From JAKVJE01 sp047722305 (lineage in GTDB: Bacteria; Actinomycetota; Actinomycetes; Actinomycetales; Microbacteriaceae), in NCBI GenBank assembly GCA_047722305.1, contig JBDNYM010000006.1:1-64000 (forward strand): a DNA stretch of 64,000 bases, given 5' to 3'. Within the stretch, counting starts at the first letter, position 1; every line of letters begins with the position of its first letter. Positions 15,656 through 23,629 of this stretch are shown piece after piece. Position numbers and translations under genes: made by a program. A model generated the notes under the pieces. That model made no database searches, was not told the origin of the DNA, and was given only the letters and a program-made list of their open reading frames with translations.

Positions 15656-16180
15656 ATGAACACCGAGGCAGTCGCACTTCTGATATCCGCTATCTCTCTT
15701 GCGCTTGCTGGTGTGTCACTCGGATGGCAGATCGCTCAGTGGCTTCTTTCTGCCGGTCGCCCAAAGGCCACGCTGATGCATGGCATGCTCCAAGGCGGCA
15801 ATGCGCTGGTCGGTCCCGTCACGAAGACGGGCAAGCCGTTCGGTCTTGAAGGGCTCGTCAAGCAGGGCTTCGGAGGGCAAGAGGTCATCGGCGTTCAGGT
15901 CACGAACCACGGACGGGCAGCCGTGACCATCGAGAGCGTGTCACTTTGCCCCCGCGGAGGAACGATGAGGTTCGTGCCCGTGGACCAACGGATCGGTCCC
16001 GACCTTCCCTACTTGCTTGAGCCGGGAACGAACCAGGGCTGGTATGTACCCATTGACGTCGGGATACTTCTTGCTCAGACCTCACGCGAGGCGGCGCGGG
16101 AGAGTGTCACCGGCGTGTATATGGTTGCGAAGCTCGCAACGGGTCGGGAGGTCTCGACCCCGACGACTCTCCGTATGTGA
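15656..16180 (+). CDS. Membrane-anchored hypothetical protein inside the transfer operon
   Basis: A 174-aa protein with one N-terminal membrane helix (ALLISAISLALAGVSLGWQIAQWLL) and a beta-rich domain containing VTNHGRAAVTIESVSLCPRGG, a layout like small proteins with an immunoglobulin-like outer domain. It is the only plus-strand gene between SCO6880-family and virB4 genes, and its base use (ATA and CTT codons, TTGCTT) is less G+C-biased than its neighbours, which suggests a later insertion. No function can be assigned. Entry-exclusion or defence are possible roles for such a lone cargo gene. Confidence 0.75.
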   Translation: MNTEAVALLISAISLALAGVSLGWQIAQWLLSAGRPKATLMHGMLQGGNALVGPVTKTGKPFGLEGLVKQGFGGQEVIGVQVTNHGRAAVTIESVSLCPRGGTMRFVPVDQRIGPDLPYLLEPGTNQGWYVPIDVGILLAQTSREAARESVTGVYMVAKLATGREVSTPTTLRM

Positions 16181-16234
16181 CGCGCATTTTCGAGATGCCC
16201 GTGTGGTCTCTGGCTTTGGGCCAATGGTTTCCAG

Positions 16235-17704
16235 CTACACGGTGCGGCACAGCGGTAGTGCCGCGGCGGTGAATGCGGCGGCTTGCTGGCCGACGAGGCG
16301 GCGGGTTTCGCAGGAGCTTTGGATGGCGGCTTGGGTGATCGCGGCGACGGCGGCTTCGAGGTCGTCGATGCTCGGTGCCGACACCGAGATGAGGCCGGTC
16401 ACGCGCAAGACGCCGTGCCCGGCGGTGAGGTCGGCTTCCTGTTGCAGCACGTCTTGGAACTCCGCTGATTGGGAGGCGTCCTCGATCTGCCCGAGCCGGG
16501 CACGCTGGGCCGCGTCGCTGATGTATTCGACCTTCTTGCGGCGGATGTCACGGGCTGCCTGGTCCGAGCGCATCGGCGTGTAGATCAGCGACACGGACCG
16601 CTGGATGCCGGTGGAGAGCAGGATCGGCGCGGCGAAACCCGGATAGACCAGACTCCTCGGCCACTCGGACACCCAGAGCACGGCATGGTGGGCGGAGTCG
16701 GTGCGCAGGTTGCCCCAGGTCTCGGTGACCGCGACCGGGCCGGCGGTGGCGAGGTCGCGGCCGATCCGCCCGTGCCGCTCCAACGCAGACGCGACCGCCG
16801 GGTCGTAGGCGGAGCGGAGGATGACGGCGATCTGGCCGGCGTCGAGCCAGCCGGAGGGGGCGAGGTCGGCCGACCGCAACGCCGATGTGAGCGTGGACAT
16901 CTCCTGCCGCAGCACTCCGGCGGCGCCCTTGATGCCGCCGCCGGCGGTCCTGATCTGCCGGGCCGCAGCCTTCATGTCCAGGGACAGGCTGATCGTGGTG
17001 GCGTGCCGTTCCCCGGCGGGGCCGGCGCGCTCGATCAGTTCGGCGTAGGTGTCGGCGGCCCAGGAACCGTCCGGGGTGCCGTGCGCGGTCCACCACTCCG
17101 CCAACCCCGTACCCGAGTCCGGCAGGGTGCGTTCGAGGACTTGCAGCGTCGCGATCCTCCCCGAGCGGCACACCGTCGCCAGCGCCCGACCCCAAGTGGT
17201 CACGCGGCGTTCCTGCTCGCCCGGGTCCAACAAGACGAACGCCGGATGGGCCACTTCGCACACGACTGTGAGGGTGGCGGCGTGGGGGTCGTGGATCATG
17301 CACGCCCCGGTCTCCGGGTCGATGAACTCGCGCAGCCTCGCCATGTCGCCGGGCAGGGCGAGGGTGCCGGCGGGGCGTGGCTTGACGATGCGGCGGCGGT
17401 AGAGCAGTTGCCCGCCTGTGACGCGCCACAGCCACCAGAAGGTGACCGGCAGCCACTCCACGATTGGGCGCCCGCCGACAGGTATCCAGGTGAGTGCGGC
17501 GCAGAGCACCCAGACGGGGGCGGTGTAGGCGAGCAGCATCCCGCCGCCGGCGTAGAACGCGCCGATCAGGGTGAGGCCGCCGATGCCGAGGGTGACGAGC
17601 TGCGCGACCGACAACCCCAACAAGACGCCCCGGCGGGTGAGGCGGCTGAACTTCACCGGCACCAACTCGCCCGGCGCGGCGGTCTCTTTCGCATGACTGG
17701 CCAT
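16235..17704 (-). CDS. SCO6880-family conjugation membrane protein
   Basis: A 489-aa protein of the SCO6880 type found in actinobacterial transfer operons. Two membrane helices lie near the N-terminus (GVLLGLSVAQLVTLGIGGLTLIGAFYAGGG and the following segment), preceded by VKFSRLTRRGVLLG. A long cytoplasmic part follows with FIDPETGACMIHDPHAATLTVVCEVAHPAF. It probably does the job of the membrane-associated N-terminal part of VirB4/VirB3. It starts three bases after the TrbL-like gene ends, so the two are cotranslated. Confidence 0.85.
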   Translation of the reverse strand: MASHAKETAAPGELVPVKFSRLTRRGVLLGLSVAQLVTLGIGGLTLIGAFYAGGGMLLAYTAPVWVLCAALTWIPVGGRPIVEWLPVTFWWLWRVTGGQLLYRRRIVKPRPAGTLALPGDMARLREFIDPETGACMIHDPHAATLTVVCEVAHPAFVLLDPGEQERRVTTWGRALATVCRSGRIATLQVLERTLPDSGTGLAEWWTAHGTPDGSWAADTYAELIERAGPAGERHATTISLSLDMKAAARQIRTAGGGIKGAAGVLRQEMSTLTSALRSADLAPSGWLDAGQIAVILRSAYDPAVASALERHGRIGRDLATAGPVAVTETWGNLRTDSAHHAVLWVSEWPRSLVYPGFAAPILLSTGIQRSVSLIYTPMRSDQAARDIRRKKVEYISDAAQRARLGQIEDASQSAEFQDVLQQEADLTAGHGVLRVTGLISVSAPSIDDLEAAVAAITQAAIQSSCETRRLVGQQAAAFTAAALPLCRTV

Positions 17705-17707
17705 CGG

Positions 17708-19081
17708 TCACTCCTTCGTCGGCTTGGGCGCGGGCGGGGTCGGGGTGGCCGGGCGTGGGCTCGGTGGCGCGGTCGGCGCAGACGTCGAGTGCGGTGGCGG
17801 CGCGCTGGCCTGCCCGGCACCGGCAGCGGCCGTCTCGGCCTCACCCGCCAACGCCGTCCCGGCCTTCGGCCCCGCCGTCGCGGCACCCTTCACCACCTGC
17901 GCACCGACCACGACCGCAGCCGCCGGACCCGCAGCAGCAGCCCCCGCACCCGCTCCCGCCCCTGCTCCGGCACTGGCACCAGCACCGGCACTCCCGCTCG
18001 CACCAGCTCCCGCGCCGGCAGCACCTGCACCGCCGCTTCCAGCGGTCGAGGTGGGCTTCGGCGGCGCACCCGCACCGCCTCCCGAACCTCCGCCGCCGTC
18101 GCCGCTGGTCTGGCCGTCGAGTACCTTCTTCGGCCCGTCACCGGACGGCTTCGACGGCACCGGGATGGGACGGTTCAGTGCCCGCTTGGCGTCATCCTCC
18201 GCACCGGCCTGCCCGTAGTAGTCGGTGCCGACGAACGCGAGGAACCGATACGTCAGATACGGGGCGAACCCCGCCAACGCCATGAGCACGATCCCTGACA
18301 GCGGATCGGACACCGAGGCCAGGTCGACGTCGATCGGTGCGGCGACCTGCGTGATCGCGACGAGGAAGATCACGACCAGCACGAGCTTGGACAAGATCAG
18401 GGCGCTGACGAACATGGCCCACTTGCCGACCCAGCCGCGTGCCGCATCCCACGACGAGCCGGAGAACGCCAGCGGAGCCAGGGCGACCGCGACCAGCAGT
18501 AGCGACTTGCGGATCAGCAGCGACAGCCACACGATCGCCGCCGAGGCGATCGCCAGGCCGGCCAGGAAGATCATGATGATCGCCCCGACACCGGGCGCGG
18601 CGATGGACAGCCCGGACAGCGCCAGGACGAGGGCGGCGATCTTGTCGCCCATCGTCTCGGTGGTCTCGCCTGCGGCCTGGATAATGCCGACGCAGAGCTG
18701 GTCGGTGATTTCCAGCAGCAACGCGGTCAAGGTGATGACCACGAAGGAACCGAGCACGGATTTCCCCAACCCGAGCGCGGCCCGGGTGAGGGCGGTGGGG
18801 TCGCGGCGGATCATGCCGGTGATGAGCTGCAAGCAGAAGAACAGCAGCATCACGAACACGGCGATGCCGAACACGAGGTTGAACACCGACACGAATCCGG
18901 GCCGCTGCACGTCCACGAGCGTGGTGGTGTCGAAGACCGTCCAGACGGCCTCGAACAGCCACCCGGCCGCGCCGCCCATCGCGCTGGCCAACCAGTCGAA
19001 CGGGGCCGACACCAGCGTGGCGGCGGCTTCGCCGGCCACGTCGCAGACGGTGGAAATCACCGGGACATCGCAAATGCCCAT
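17708..19081 (-). CDS. TrbL/VirB6-like conjugation channel protein
   Basis: A 457-aa polytopic membrane protein. Residues 1-290 contain about seven hydrophobic helices, including FVMLLFFCLQLITGMI and AIIMIFLAGLAIASAAIVWLSLLI, in the order seen in TrbL/VirB6 proteins. The C-terminal 160 residues are an Ala/Gly/Pro low-complexity tail. In T4SS such proteins form part of the channel through the membrane. Gene order (two small membrane proteins, this gene, SCO6880-family, VirB4) matches other actinobacterial ICEs. Confidence 0.85.
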   Translation of the reverse strand: MGICDVPVISTVCDVAGEAAATLVSAPFDWLASAMGGAAGWLFEAVWTVFDTTTLVDVQRPGFVSVFNLVFGIAVFVMLLFFCLQLITGMIRRDPTALTRAALGLGKSVLGSFVVITLTALLLEITDQLCVGIIQAAGETTETMGDKIAALVLALSGLSIAAPGVGAIIMIFLAGLAIASAAIVWLSLLIRKSLLLVAVALAPLAFSGSSWDAARGWVGKWAMFVSALILSKLVLVVIFLVAITQVAAPIDVDLASVSDPLSGIVLMALAGFAPYLTYRFLAFVGTDYYGQAGAEDDAKRALNRPIPVPSKPSGDGPKKVLDGQTSGDGGGGSGGGAGAPPKPTSTAGSGGAGAAGAGAGASGSAGAGASAGAGAGAGAGAAAAGPAAAVVVGAQVVKGAATAGPKAGTALAGEAETAAAGAGQASAPPPHSTSAPTAPPSPRPATPTPPAPKPTKE

Positions 19082-19111
19082 GACAAGACCTGCCTTCCTT
19101 GCGGACTGCGC

Positions 19112-19381
19112 TCAGACGGCTTGGCCGACGCCCCAGAAGAAGTTGATGAGCGCGACGCTCGCGCCGCAGATGATCGCCGCGCCGCAGGAGACGAGGACGC
19201 CGATCTTTCCCCTCCCCGCCAAGTGCGGGTTGGAGCTGTTCGCGCCGTAGGCCCACACGATCGCCGAGACGATCAGGGCGAGGACGGCCAGGATCAGGCC
19301 CACCGTCATCACGGCACCGACGATGGTGCGGAGCTGTTCGATACCGGGAAGGCCGGTGCCATTGGGGTTGATGTCGATCAC
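19112..19381 (-). CDS. Small two-helix transfer membrane protein (DUF6112-like), copy A
   Basis: An 89-aa protein with two membrane helices (VGAVMTVGLILAVLALIVSAIVW and KIGVLVSCGAAIICGASVALI), the size and shape of a pilin- or VirB2-like subunit. The GTG at 19,381 is preceded by GGAGAA. It is a paralogue of the next gene upstream (GLPGIEQLRTIVGA versus GLAGIGDLKQVVGA). The family label is from memory. A structural role in the pore or pilus is an inference. Confidence 0.8.
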   Translation of the reverse strand: MIDINPNGTGLPGIEQLRTIVGAVMTVGLILAVLALIVSAIVWAYGANSSNPHLAGRGKIGVLVSCGAAIICGASVALINFFWGVGQAV

Positions 19382-19502
19382 GACGGTTCTCCATTCACGC
19401 TGAGGGTTGCTTCTGTCCACAGGTGCACCCCGTCCGCCCGGCATCGTCTTCGTGTTGACATGCGAAAGGCCCGCCCCGGAGGGCGGGCCAGGCGGTGGAG
19501 GG

Positions 19503-19769
19503 TCAGAGTCGTTGGCCGAGTGCGATGAGCCAGTTCATCCATGCCACCCCGCCGCCGGCGAGCACGGCGGCTCCGAGGGCGACGAGCACTCCGACCCTTC
19601 CCTTGGCGGCGGCGGAGTAGTTGCCGTGTGCGGCGGCGACGGCCCAGCAGATCGCGGAGACGATCAGCATGAGCACGGCGATGATGAGCACGAACATGAA
19701 CAGCGCACCGACGACCTGTTTCAGATCACCGATCCCTGCCAGGCCGTCGAAGTCCGGGAACACGTCCAT
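19503..19769 (-). CDS. Small two-helix transfer membrane protein (DUF6112-like), copy B
   Basis: An 88-aa paralogue of the gene at 19,112-19,381, with the same two-helix layout (GALFMFVLIIAVLMLIVSAICW and RVGVLVALGAAVLAGGGVAWM). A GTG at 19,772 is an alternative start. In the ancestral operon it would follow the cell-wall hydrolase gene, but the second recombinase module and a phosphatase-like gene now lie between. Two pilin-like paralogues in tandem are common in T4SS operons. Confidence 0.8.
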   Translation of the reverse strand: MDVFPDFDGLAGIGDLKQVVGALFMFVLIIAVLMLIVSAICWAVAAAHGNYSAAAKGRVGVLVALGAAVLAGGGVAWMNWLIALGQRL

Positions 19770-19866
19770 CACGCACCAACCGGGGATCGCAAGTATTCGA
19801 AGCGTTCGAGATCCATGCTGGCGAGGTGCGCAGGCAGGACCGCCGCCGTCGGGCTAGCGTTGAAGT

Positions 19867-20313
19867 GTGGACGCATGGACTGACGAGCCGGGTGTGGTGG
19901 TGTTGCCCGACGGGCGACGCATCCGCGGCGTCGGCGTGCGCCGGCCGCGCGGCGATGTGCCTGCCCCCGATTTCGCGGTCTATCTACTTGGCCGTGACCC
20001 GGCGCCTGGTCCTTGGCCTCATCGCTGGGTGCGGTGGCGAGACTTCCGGCTGCCGGACTCGACCGCCGACGCGACGACGGCGCTGCGTGAGGCGTGGGAA
20101 CGTGCCGGTGAGGAGCGAGTCGAGATCGGGTGTGGCGGCGGCATCGGGCGGACCGGGACGGCTTTGGCGCTGCTGGCAACGATGAGCGGTGTCGCGCAAG
20201 AAGACGCGGTGGCGTGGGTCCGTTCCCACTATCACCGGCGAGCTGTCGAGACGGGCAGGCAACGACGCTGGGTAGAGCAGACCGCGACCTTGCTTCAGAC
20301 GGAGCGGGAGTGA
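19867..20313 (+). CDS. Protein-tyrosine-phosphatase-like protein
   Basis: A 148-aa protein with the CX5R phosphatase loop CGGGIGRTGTAL at about residues 89-100 and, downstream, an Ala/Glu helix ending in AVAWVRSHYHRRAVET. This is the dual-specificity phosphatase signature with Cys as nucleophile and Arg as phosphate ligand. The general-acid Asp would be in WRDFRLPDSTAD. It starts at GTG 19,867 and converges on recombinase module 2. It is on the opposite strand to the transfer operon, so it is cargo. Substrate unknown; phosphoprotein, nucleotide or ADP-ribose chemistry are all possible. Confidence 0.75.
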   Translation: MDAWTDEPGVVVLPDGRRIRGVGVRRPRGDVPAPDFAVYLLGRDPAPGPWPHRWVRWRDFRLPDSTADATTALREAWERAGEERVEIGCGGGIGRTGTALALLATMSGVAQEDAVAWVRSHYHRRAVETGRQRRWVEQTATLLQTERE

Positions 20314-20322
20314 CCTTGGTCG

Positions 20323-21980
20323 TCAGCGCGGGGTGGCGGCGTAGGTGTTCCAGGCTGAGCCGGTGAGTTCGGCCCAGCGGGTCGCGGTGGTGATGTGGAT
20401 GCCGATGAGCGAGGCGAACACGGCGGGCGGGGTCGTTGAGGCCAGGTGCAGCAGCGCGGTGCTCCGGCTGGCGCGGGTGAAGATGCCGAGCTGGTTCATT
20501 CGCCGCATGAGTGAAGCGGGATGAAGGTGGGTGCCCGCGTTCTTGCCGGTGAACAGCCACCGGGCATCAGCCAGGATGCTCGCAGTGCCGAACGGCTTGA
20601 CGACCGGTAGCGCGGTGACCAGCCCGTCCAGAGGCGGGATCAGCAGCACCGGCTCGGGCCCGAGGGCCAGGTAGGTGCCGGTGTCGCGGACCTTGATGTC
20701 GTTGGTGGTGAGGGCGGCGATCTTCGCGATGAGTTGGGCGTAGAGCAGGATCAGGCAGGCGGCGGCGCGATCCTCAATGCTGGCGCTGTCGGGGTAGTGC
20801 AGGAGTTGACGGGCGAGCGCAAGCTGGTCCTCGGGGTCGATGTCGTGGCGAGGGTCTTTCTGGCGGGTGGGCTCGGGCAGTCGGTGAGGTGTCCGCCGCG
20901 AGAGAGCCAGCGCAGGAAAGCCAAGCGGCGGCTCCGGTCGGTGCTGAGCCAGGCACCTACCTGGTCCTGCGGGCAGTCATCGAGAGTGTGGCCGTGGACG
21001 ACGATGTGGTCGAGGAAGGCGTGAGCAGTCTGGATCTCGCTGCGGCAGCGTGCGGCGACATGAGCGGTGAGATGTCCGTGGCGGTTGGTCTTGGCGCGGC
21101 CGACGACGTGCCAGCGGGCGTAGCGGGACAGCACGCCGCGTAGCTCGGGGTCGGTGATGTCGGCGCCGGCTTCGGCGGCGTGGCGGTGTAGCCGGGCGGC
21201 GTTCTCGTCCCGGGGCGGCAACGCGCCGGAGGCGACGAGCATCGCGCGCAGGTAGGTCACCGAGAACACTTGCGGGCGGGCATCGAGAGCGTCATGTGAC
21301 AGGTCGAGTCGGCCTTGAGCGATGTCGGTGAGCAGGTGCAGGCTCGGCAAGTCGTGCCAGTTGTTCAGCAGCGAGCGGGGTTGGCGTAGCTCGGTCAGTG
21401 CATCGCGGACGGGTTTCAGCTCGGGTCGGATCGTGCTGTCCGGGCCGGTGAGCGCGGCGTCGATCTGCTGGGTGGCTTGGCAGGCGAAGCAACGGGGCCG
21501 GCCGTGGTTGGTGGTTCGTCGGCCGAGTGACCGCTGGCCGCAGATGGAGCAGTCGATGACCGGCGCTTGGTAGCAGGTCGGGCAGACGTCCGGGCTCGTG
21601 GCGGTCGCTTTCAACGCGACTCGCTTGAGCCGGCCGCAGACGCCGCAGGGCCGACGCGGGTGCCGGTAGCAGCGAACGCAGAGATTCCGCGATCCATCGG
21701 ACTTACCGCCAGCTCGGGTGGCGAGTGGGCCGATAGTTCCGCATCCATCGCAAGCATCCTCGCTGGCGCGGTTTCGGGCGTAGCAGGTGGTGCAGATAGC
21801 GCCGCCGTCGCTGGTGCGGGCGTTGACTCGCCGCTGCCTGCCGCAGCCGGTGCAGGTCTCCTGGGGTGAGCGGCGGGCGCGGCAAGCCCGACACTCGCCC
21901 CGGTTGAGTGCGTGGTTCCAGCGCAGGTTCCTCATCCGTCCGCAGCGGAAACACTCACCGTGGACGATCGTGCTCGCCAT
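20323..21980 (-). pseudogene. Zinc-ribbon recombinase-like protein, third gene of module 2, frameshifted
   Basis: The 409-aa frame from ATG 21,980 holds five CxxC...CxxC zinc ribbons (from CFRCG...CRAC to CSICG...CFAC), then a helical region ending in GGHLTD. From about 20,881 the continuation lies in the other frame (LPEPTRQKDPRHDIDPEDQL onward) and runs to a stop at 20,323. One missing base after GAC would restore a single protein of about 552 aa, close to its 582-aa counterpart in module 1. The C-terminal recombinase-like domain has Trp where module 1 has Tyr (TATRWAEL). No slippery heptamer is visible, so a one-base deletion or sequencing error is more likely than programmed frameshifting. 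Confidence 0.75.
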
Positions 21981-21988
21981 GCAGCCGG

Positions 21989-22330
21989 TCAGTCCCCAGC
22001 AGGCTTGATGACTGCGCGAGTTGGACGGTTCCGGCTGGGCTTGGACGGCGTGCTGGTGCCGGTGGTGCCGGTCTTGCGTCCGCGCCGCGAGCTGGTGGCG
22101 ACGTAGGGCTCGATCAGGTCGTTGGGGGTGACGTCGAAGATGTCGCAGAGCGCGGCGAGCAGCCGCATGTTCAACCGCTCCGGCTCGCCGACCACGATCC
22201 GGTAGACCTGGGTCGAGGTCATCACCACGCCCCGGTCGGCCAGCAGCGGCACCAGTTCGGTGGTGGCGAACATGGCGTGCTCGTTCATGATCTTGCGCAG
22301 GTGCCAGTGGTAGGCGACGGTCTTGCTCAT
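21989..22330 (-). CDS. Small Cro/C1-type HTH protein, second gene of module 2
   Basis: A 113-aa protein with a Cro/C1 HTH in residues 1-75: LVPLLADRGVVMTSTQVYRIVVGEPERLNMRLLAALCDIFDVTPNDLIEPY, split here as helix, recognition turn MTSTQVYRI and closing helix LLAALCDIFDVTPNDLI. The C-terminus is basic (SSRRGRKTG). It overlaps the recombinase gene by ATGA at 22,327-22,330 and is followed 8 bp later by the zinc-ribbon gene. It corresponds to the 108-aa protein of module 1 in size, position and fold, though sequence identity is low. Confidence 0.8.
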   Translation of the reverse strand: MSKTVAYHWHLRKIMNEHAMFATTELVPLLADRGVVMTSTQVYRIVVGEPERLNMRLLAALCDIFDVTPNDLIEPYVATSSRRGRKTGTTGTSTPSKPSRNRPTRAVIKPAGD

Positions 22331-23493
22331 CGGCATGATCCTTCCTCGGTTGCGGTCGGTGGGGTGAACGCGGCGTCCAGGGCACGGCGCAGGGTGCGGT
22401 TGCGGTAGTCGCCGGAGACGCCGGTGTAGAGGGCTGTGGTCGATCCCCACCGGTGCCCGACCTGCTGCTGCACGAACAGCGGGTCGAAGCCGTCCTCGAT
22501 CAGATGGGTCACATAGGAGTGCCGCAGGCAGTGCGGGTGCAGCGCCGGGTCGAAGCCGAGGTCGTCGCGGTACTCGGCGAACCGCATCCTGATGTAGCTG
22601 CCCGTGATCCTGGATTGTCGTTCGGTCGGCCACAGCATCCCGGCGCCTGCCGTGTCGAACAGCGGCAGCACGTCGGTGACGTATTCCTCGATCACTGGGC
22701 GGGTCCAGTCGAACACCGCCAGCACCGCCCGCCGACGGGGCGGGGAGCCTTTGCTGGCCTTGCCCCAGCGGACGTTGCAGACCCCGTACCGGCCGAACTC
22801 GGTCGCGGTCGGGTTGCGGGTGAAGTCATGCACGTCGAGCATCCCGACCTCGCGGCGGCGCAGCCCGAAGGCGTAGATCATCTTGAACAGGGTCGCGTCG
22901 CGGAACACCGACTTCCAGCCCTTCTTCCCGCGCGTGCGAGCATGGTCGACGCGATCGTCGGCGTAGTCGAAGAACGTCTGTACCTCGTCCCGCGACAGCG
23001 GCCGGACCGCCGGGCGTGCCTCGTGATCGCTGGTGTGGATCGCGGTGTTCCACTCATGGCAGACCTGCACCGGATACGTCCCGAACAGGTCCTCGCATCG
23101 CTCGATCCAGCCGTAGCGGCGGTCGGTCAGGTAGTCGCAGAACAACGCGACCGCGTTCTGATACGAGCGGATCGTGCCGTGCGAGCACGGCTTGTCGCCA
23201 GAGACCAGCTCGGTCGTCCACTCCTCGACGTCGGCGGGCGACCACTCCCACGGCAAGCTCCCGCAGAACCCCGCGAACCGGCGCACCTGCGACAAGCGCG
23301 CCCCGATCGTCTTCGCGTTCAGCATCCGCGAGGACTGCTGCGCCGACCAGCCCGTGAGCATGTCATCGAAGACCTGCTCCGCCGGACGCAACAACGCCAC
23401 GTTGCCCGCCCGCAACGCCGTCACCGATCCGGGCCAGTTCCCGTCCTCGAAGTCCACCCCAACAGTCTTACATCTAATGTATGAAAAGTACAT
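22327..23493 (-). CDS. Tyrosine recombinase, first gene of module 2
   Basis: A 388-aa tyrosine recombinase counted from ATG 23,493. Catalytic residues are Arg212 (AFGLRRREV), a Lys near 245-248, His321 and Arg324 (HCLRHS), His347 (VGHRW) and Tyr356 (TTALYTG), so the set is complete. The start is uncertain: the first 12 codons overlap the repeat cluster at 23,468-23,505, and GTG 23,457 (VDFEDGNWPG) is the more natural beginning. It leads the second recombinase-HTH-zinc-ribbon trio and sits inside the transfer operon. Confidence 0.88.
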   Translation of the reverse strand: MYFSYIRCKTVGVDFEDGNWPGSVTALRAGNVALLRPAEQVFDDMLTGWSAQQSSRMLNAKTIGARLSQVRRFAGFCGSLPWEWSPADVEEWTTELVSGDKPCSHGTIRSYQNAVALFCDYLTDRRYGWIERCEDLFGTYPVQVCHEWNTAIHTSDHEARPAVRPLSRDEVQTFFDYADDRVDHARTRGKKGWKSVFRDATLFKMIYAFGLRRREVGMLDVHDFTRNPTATEFGRYGVCNVRWGKASKGSPPRRRAVLAVFDWTRPVIEEYVTDVLPLFDTAGAGMLWPTERQSRITGSYIRMRFAEYRDDLGFDPALHPHCLRHSYVTHLIEDGFDPLFVQQQVGHRWGSTTALYTGVSGDYRNRTLRRALDAAFTPPTATEEGSCR

Positions 23494-23505
23494 CTAACGT
23501 AAGAC
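23468..23505. repeat. Inverted/direct repeat pair with 7-bp centre upstream of module 2
   Basis: CTTACATCTAATGTA, TGAAAAG and TACATCTAACGTAAG follow one another. Read outward from the 7-base centre, the inner five bases ATGTA/TACAT and outer five CTTAC/GTAAG are perfect inverted arms; read in one direction TACATCTAAYGTA is a direct repeat. The layout resembles the 9-7-9 repeat before module 1, including the purine-rich centre. It may be the recombination core or the operator of the HTH protein. Confidence 0.6.
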
Positions 23506-23608
23506 TTGGTGCGTTTCCCCTGGTCAAGAGCCGGGTTCAAGACTCAGATCAGTGACCCCTGGTACCCTTGCCTGACCAGCGAATACGCACGATTCCAGCC
23601 GTCGCGGA

Positions 23609-23625
23609 TTACATCTAACGTAATA
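23609..23625. repeat. Third copy of TACATCTAACGTAA
   Basis: TTACATCTAACGTAATA repeats the half-site of the 23,468-23,505 cluster 120 bp further upstream of the recombinase and only a few bases from the stop of the cell-wall hydrolase gene. It marks the edge between transfer operon and inserted module, as an attachment half-site or arm-type site would. Confidence 0.55.
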
Positions 23626-23629
23626 ATTG

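Noticed and set aside
16469..18298. 609-aa plus-strand reading frame
   Set aside because: Antisense to the SCO6880-family and TrbL-like genes, which have convincing membrane helices and conserved order.
20870..20890. Programmed frameshift as explanation of the split zinc-ribbon gene
   Set aside because: No slippery heptamer or downstream hairpin was seen, and the module 1 counterpart is one continuous frame.
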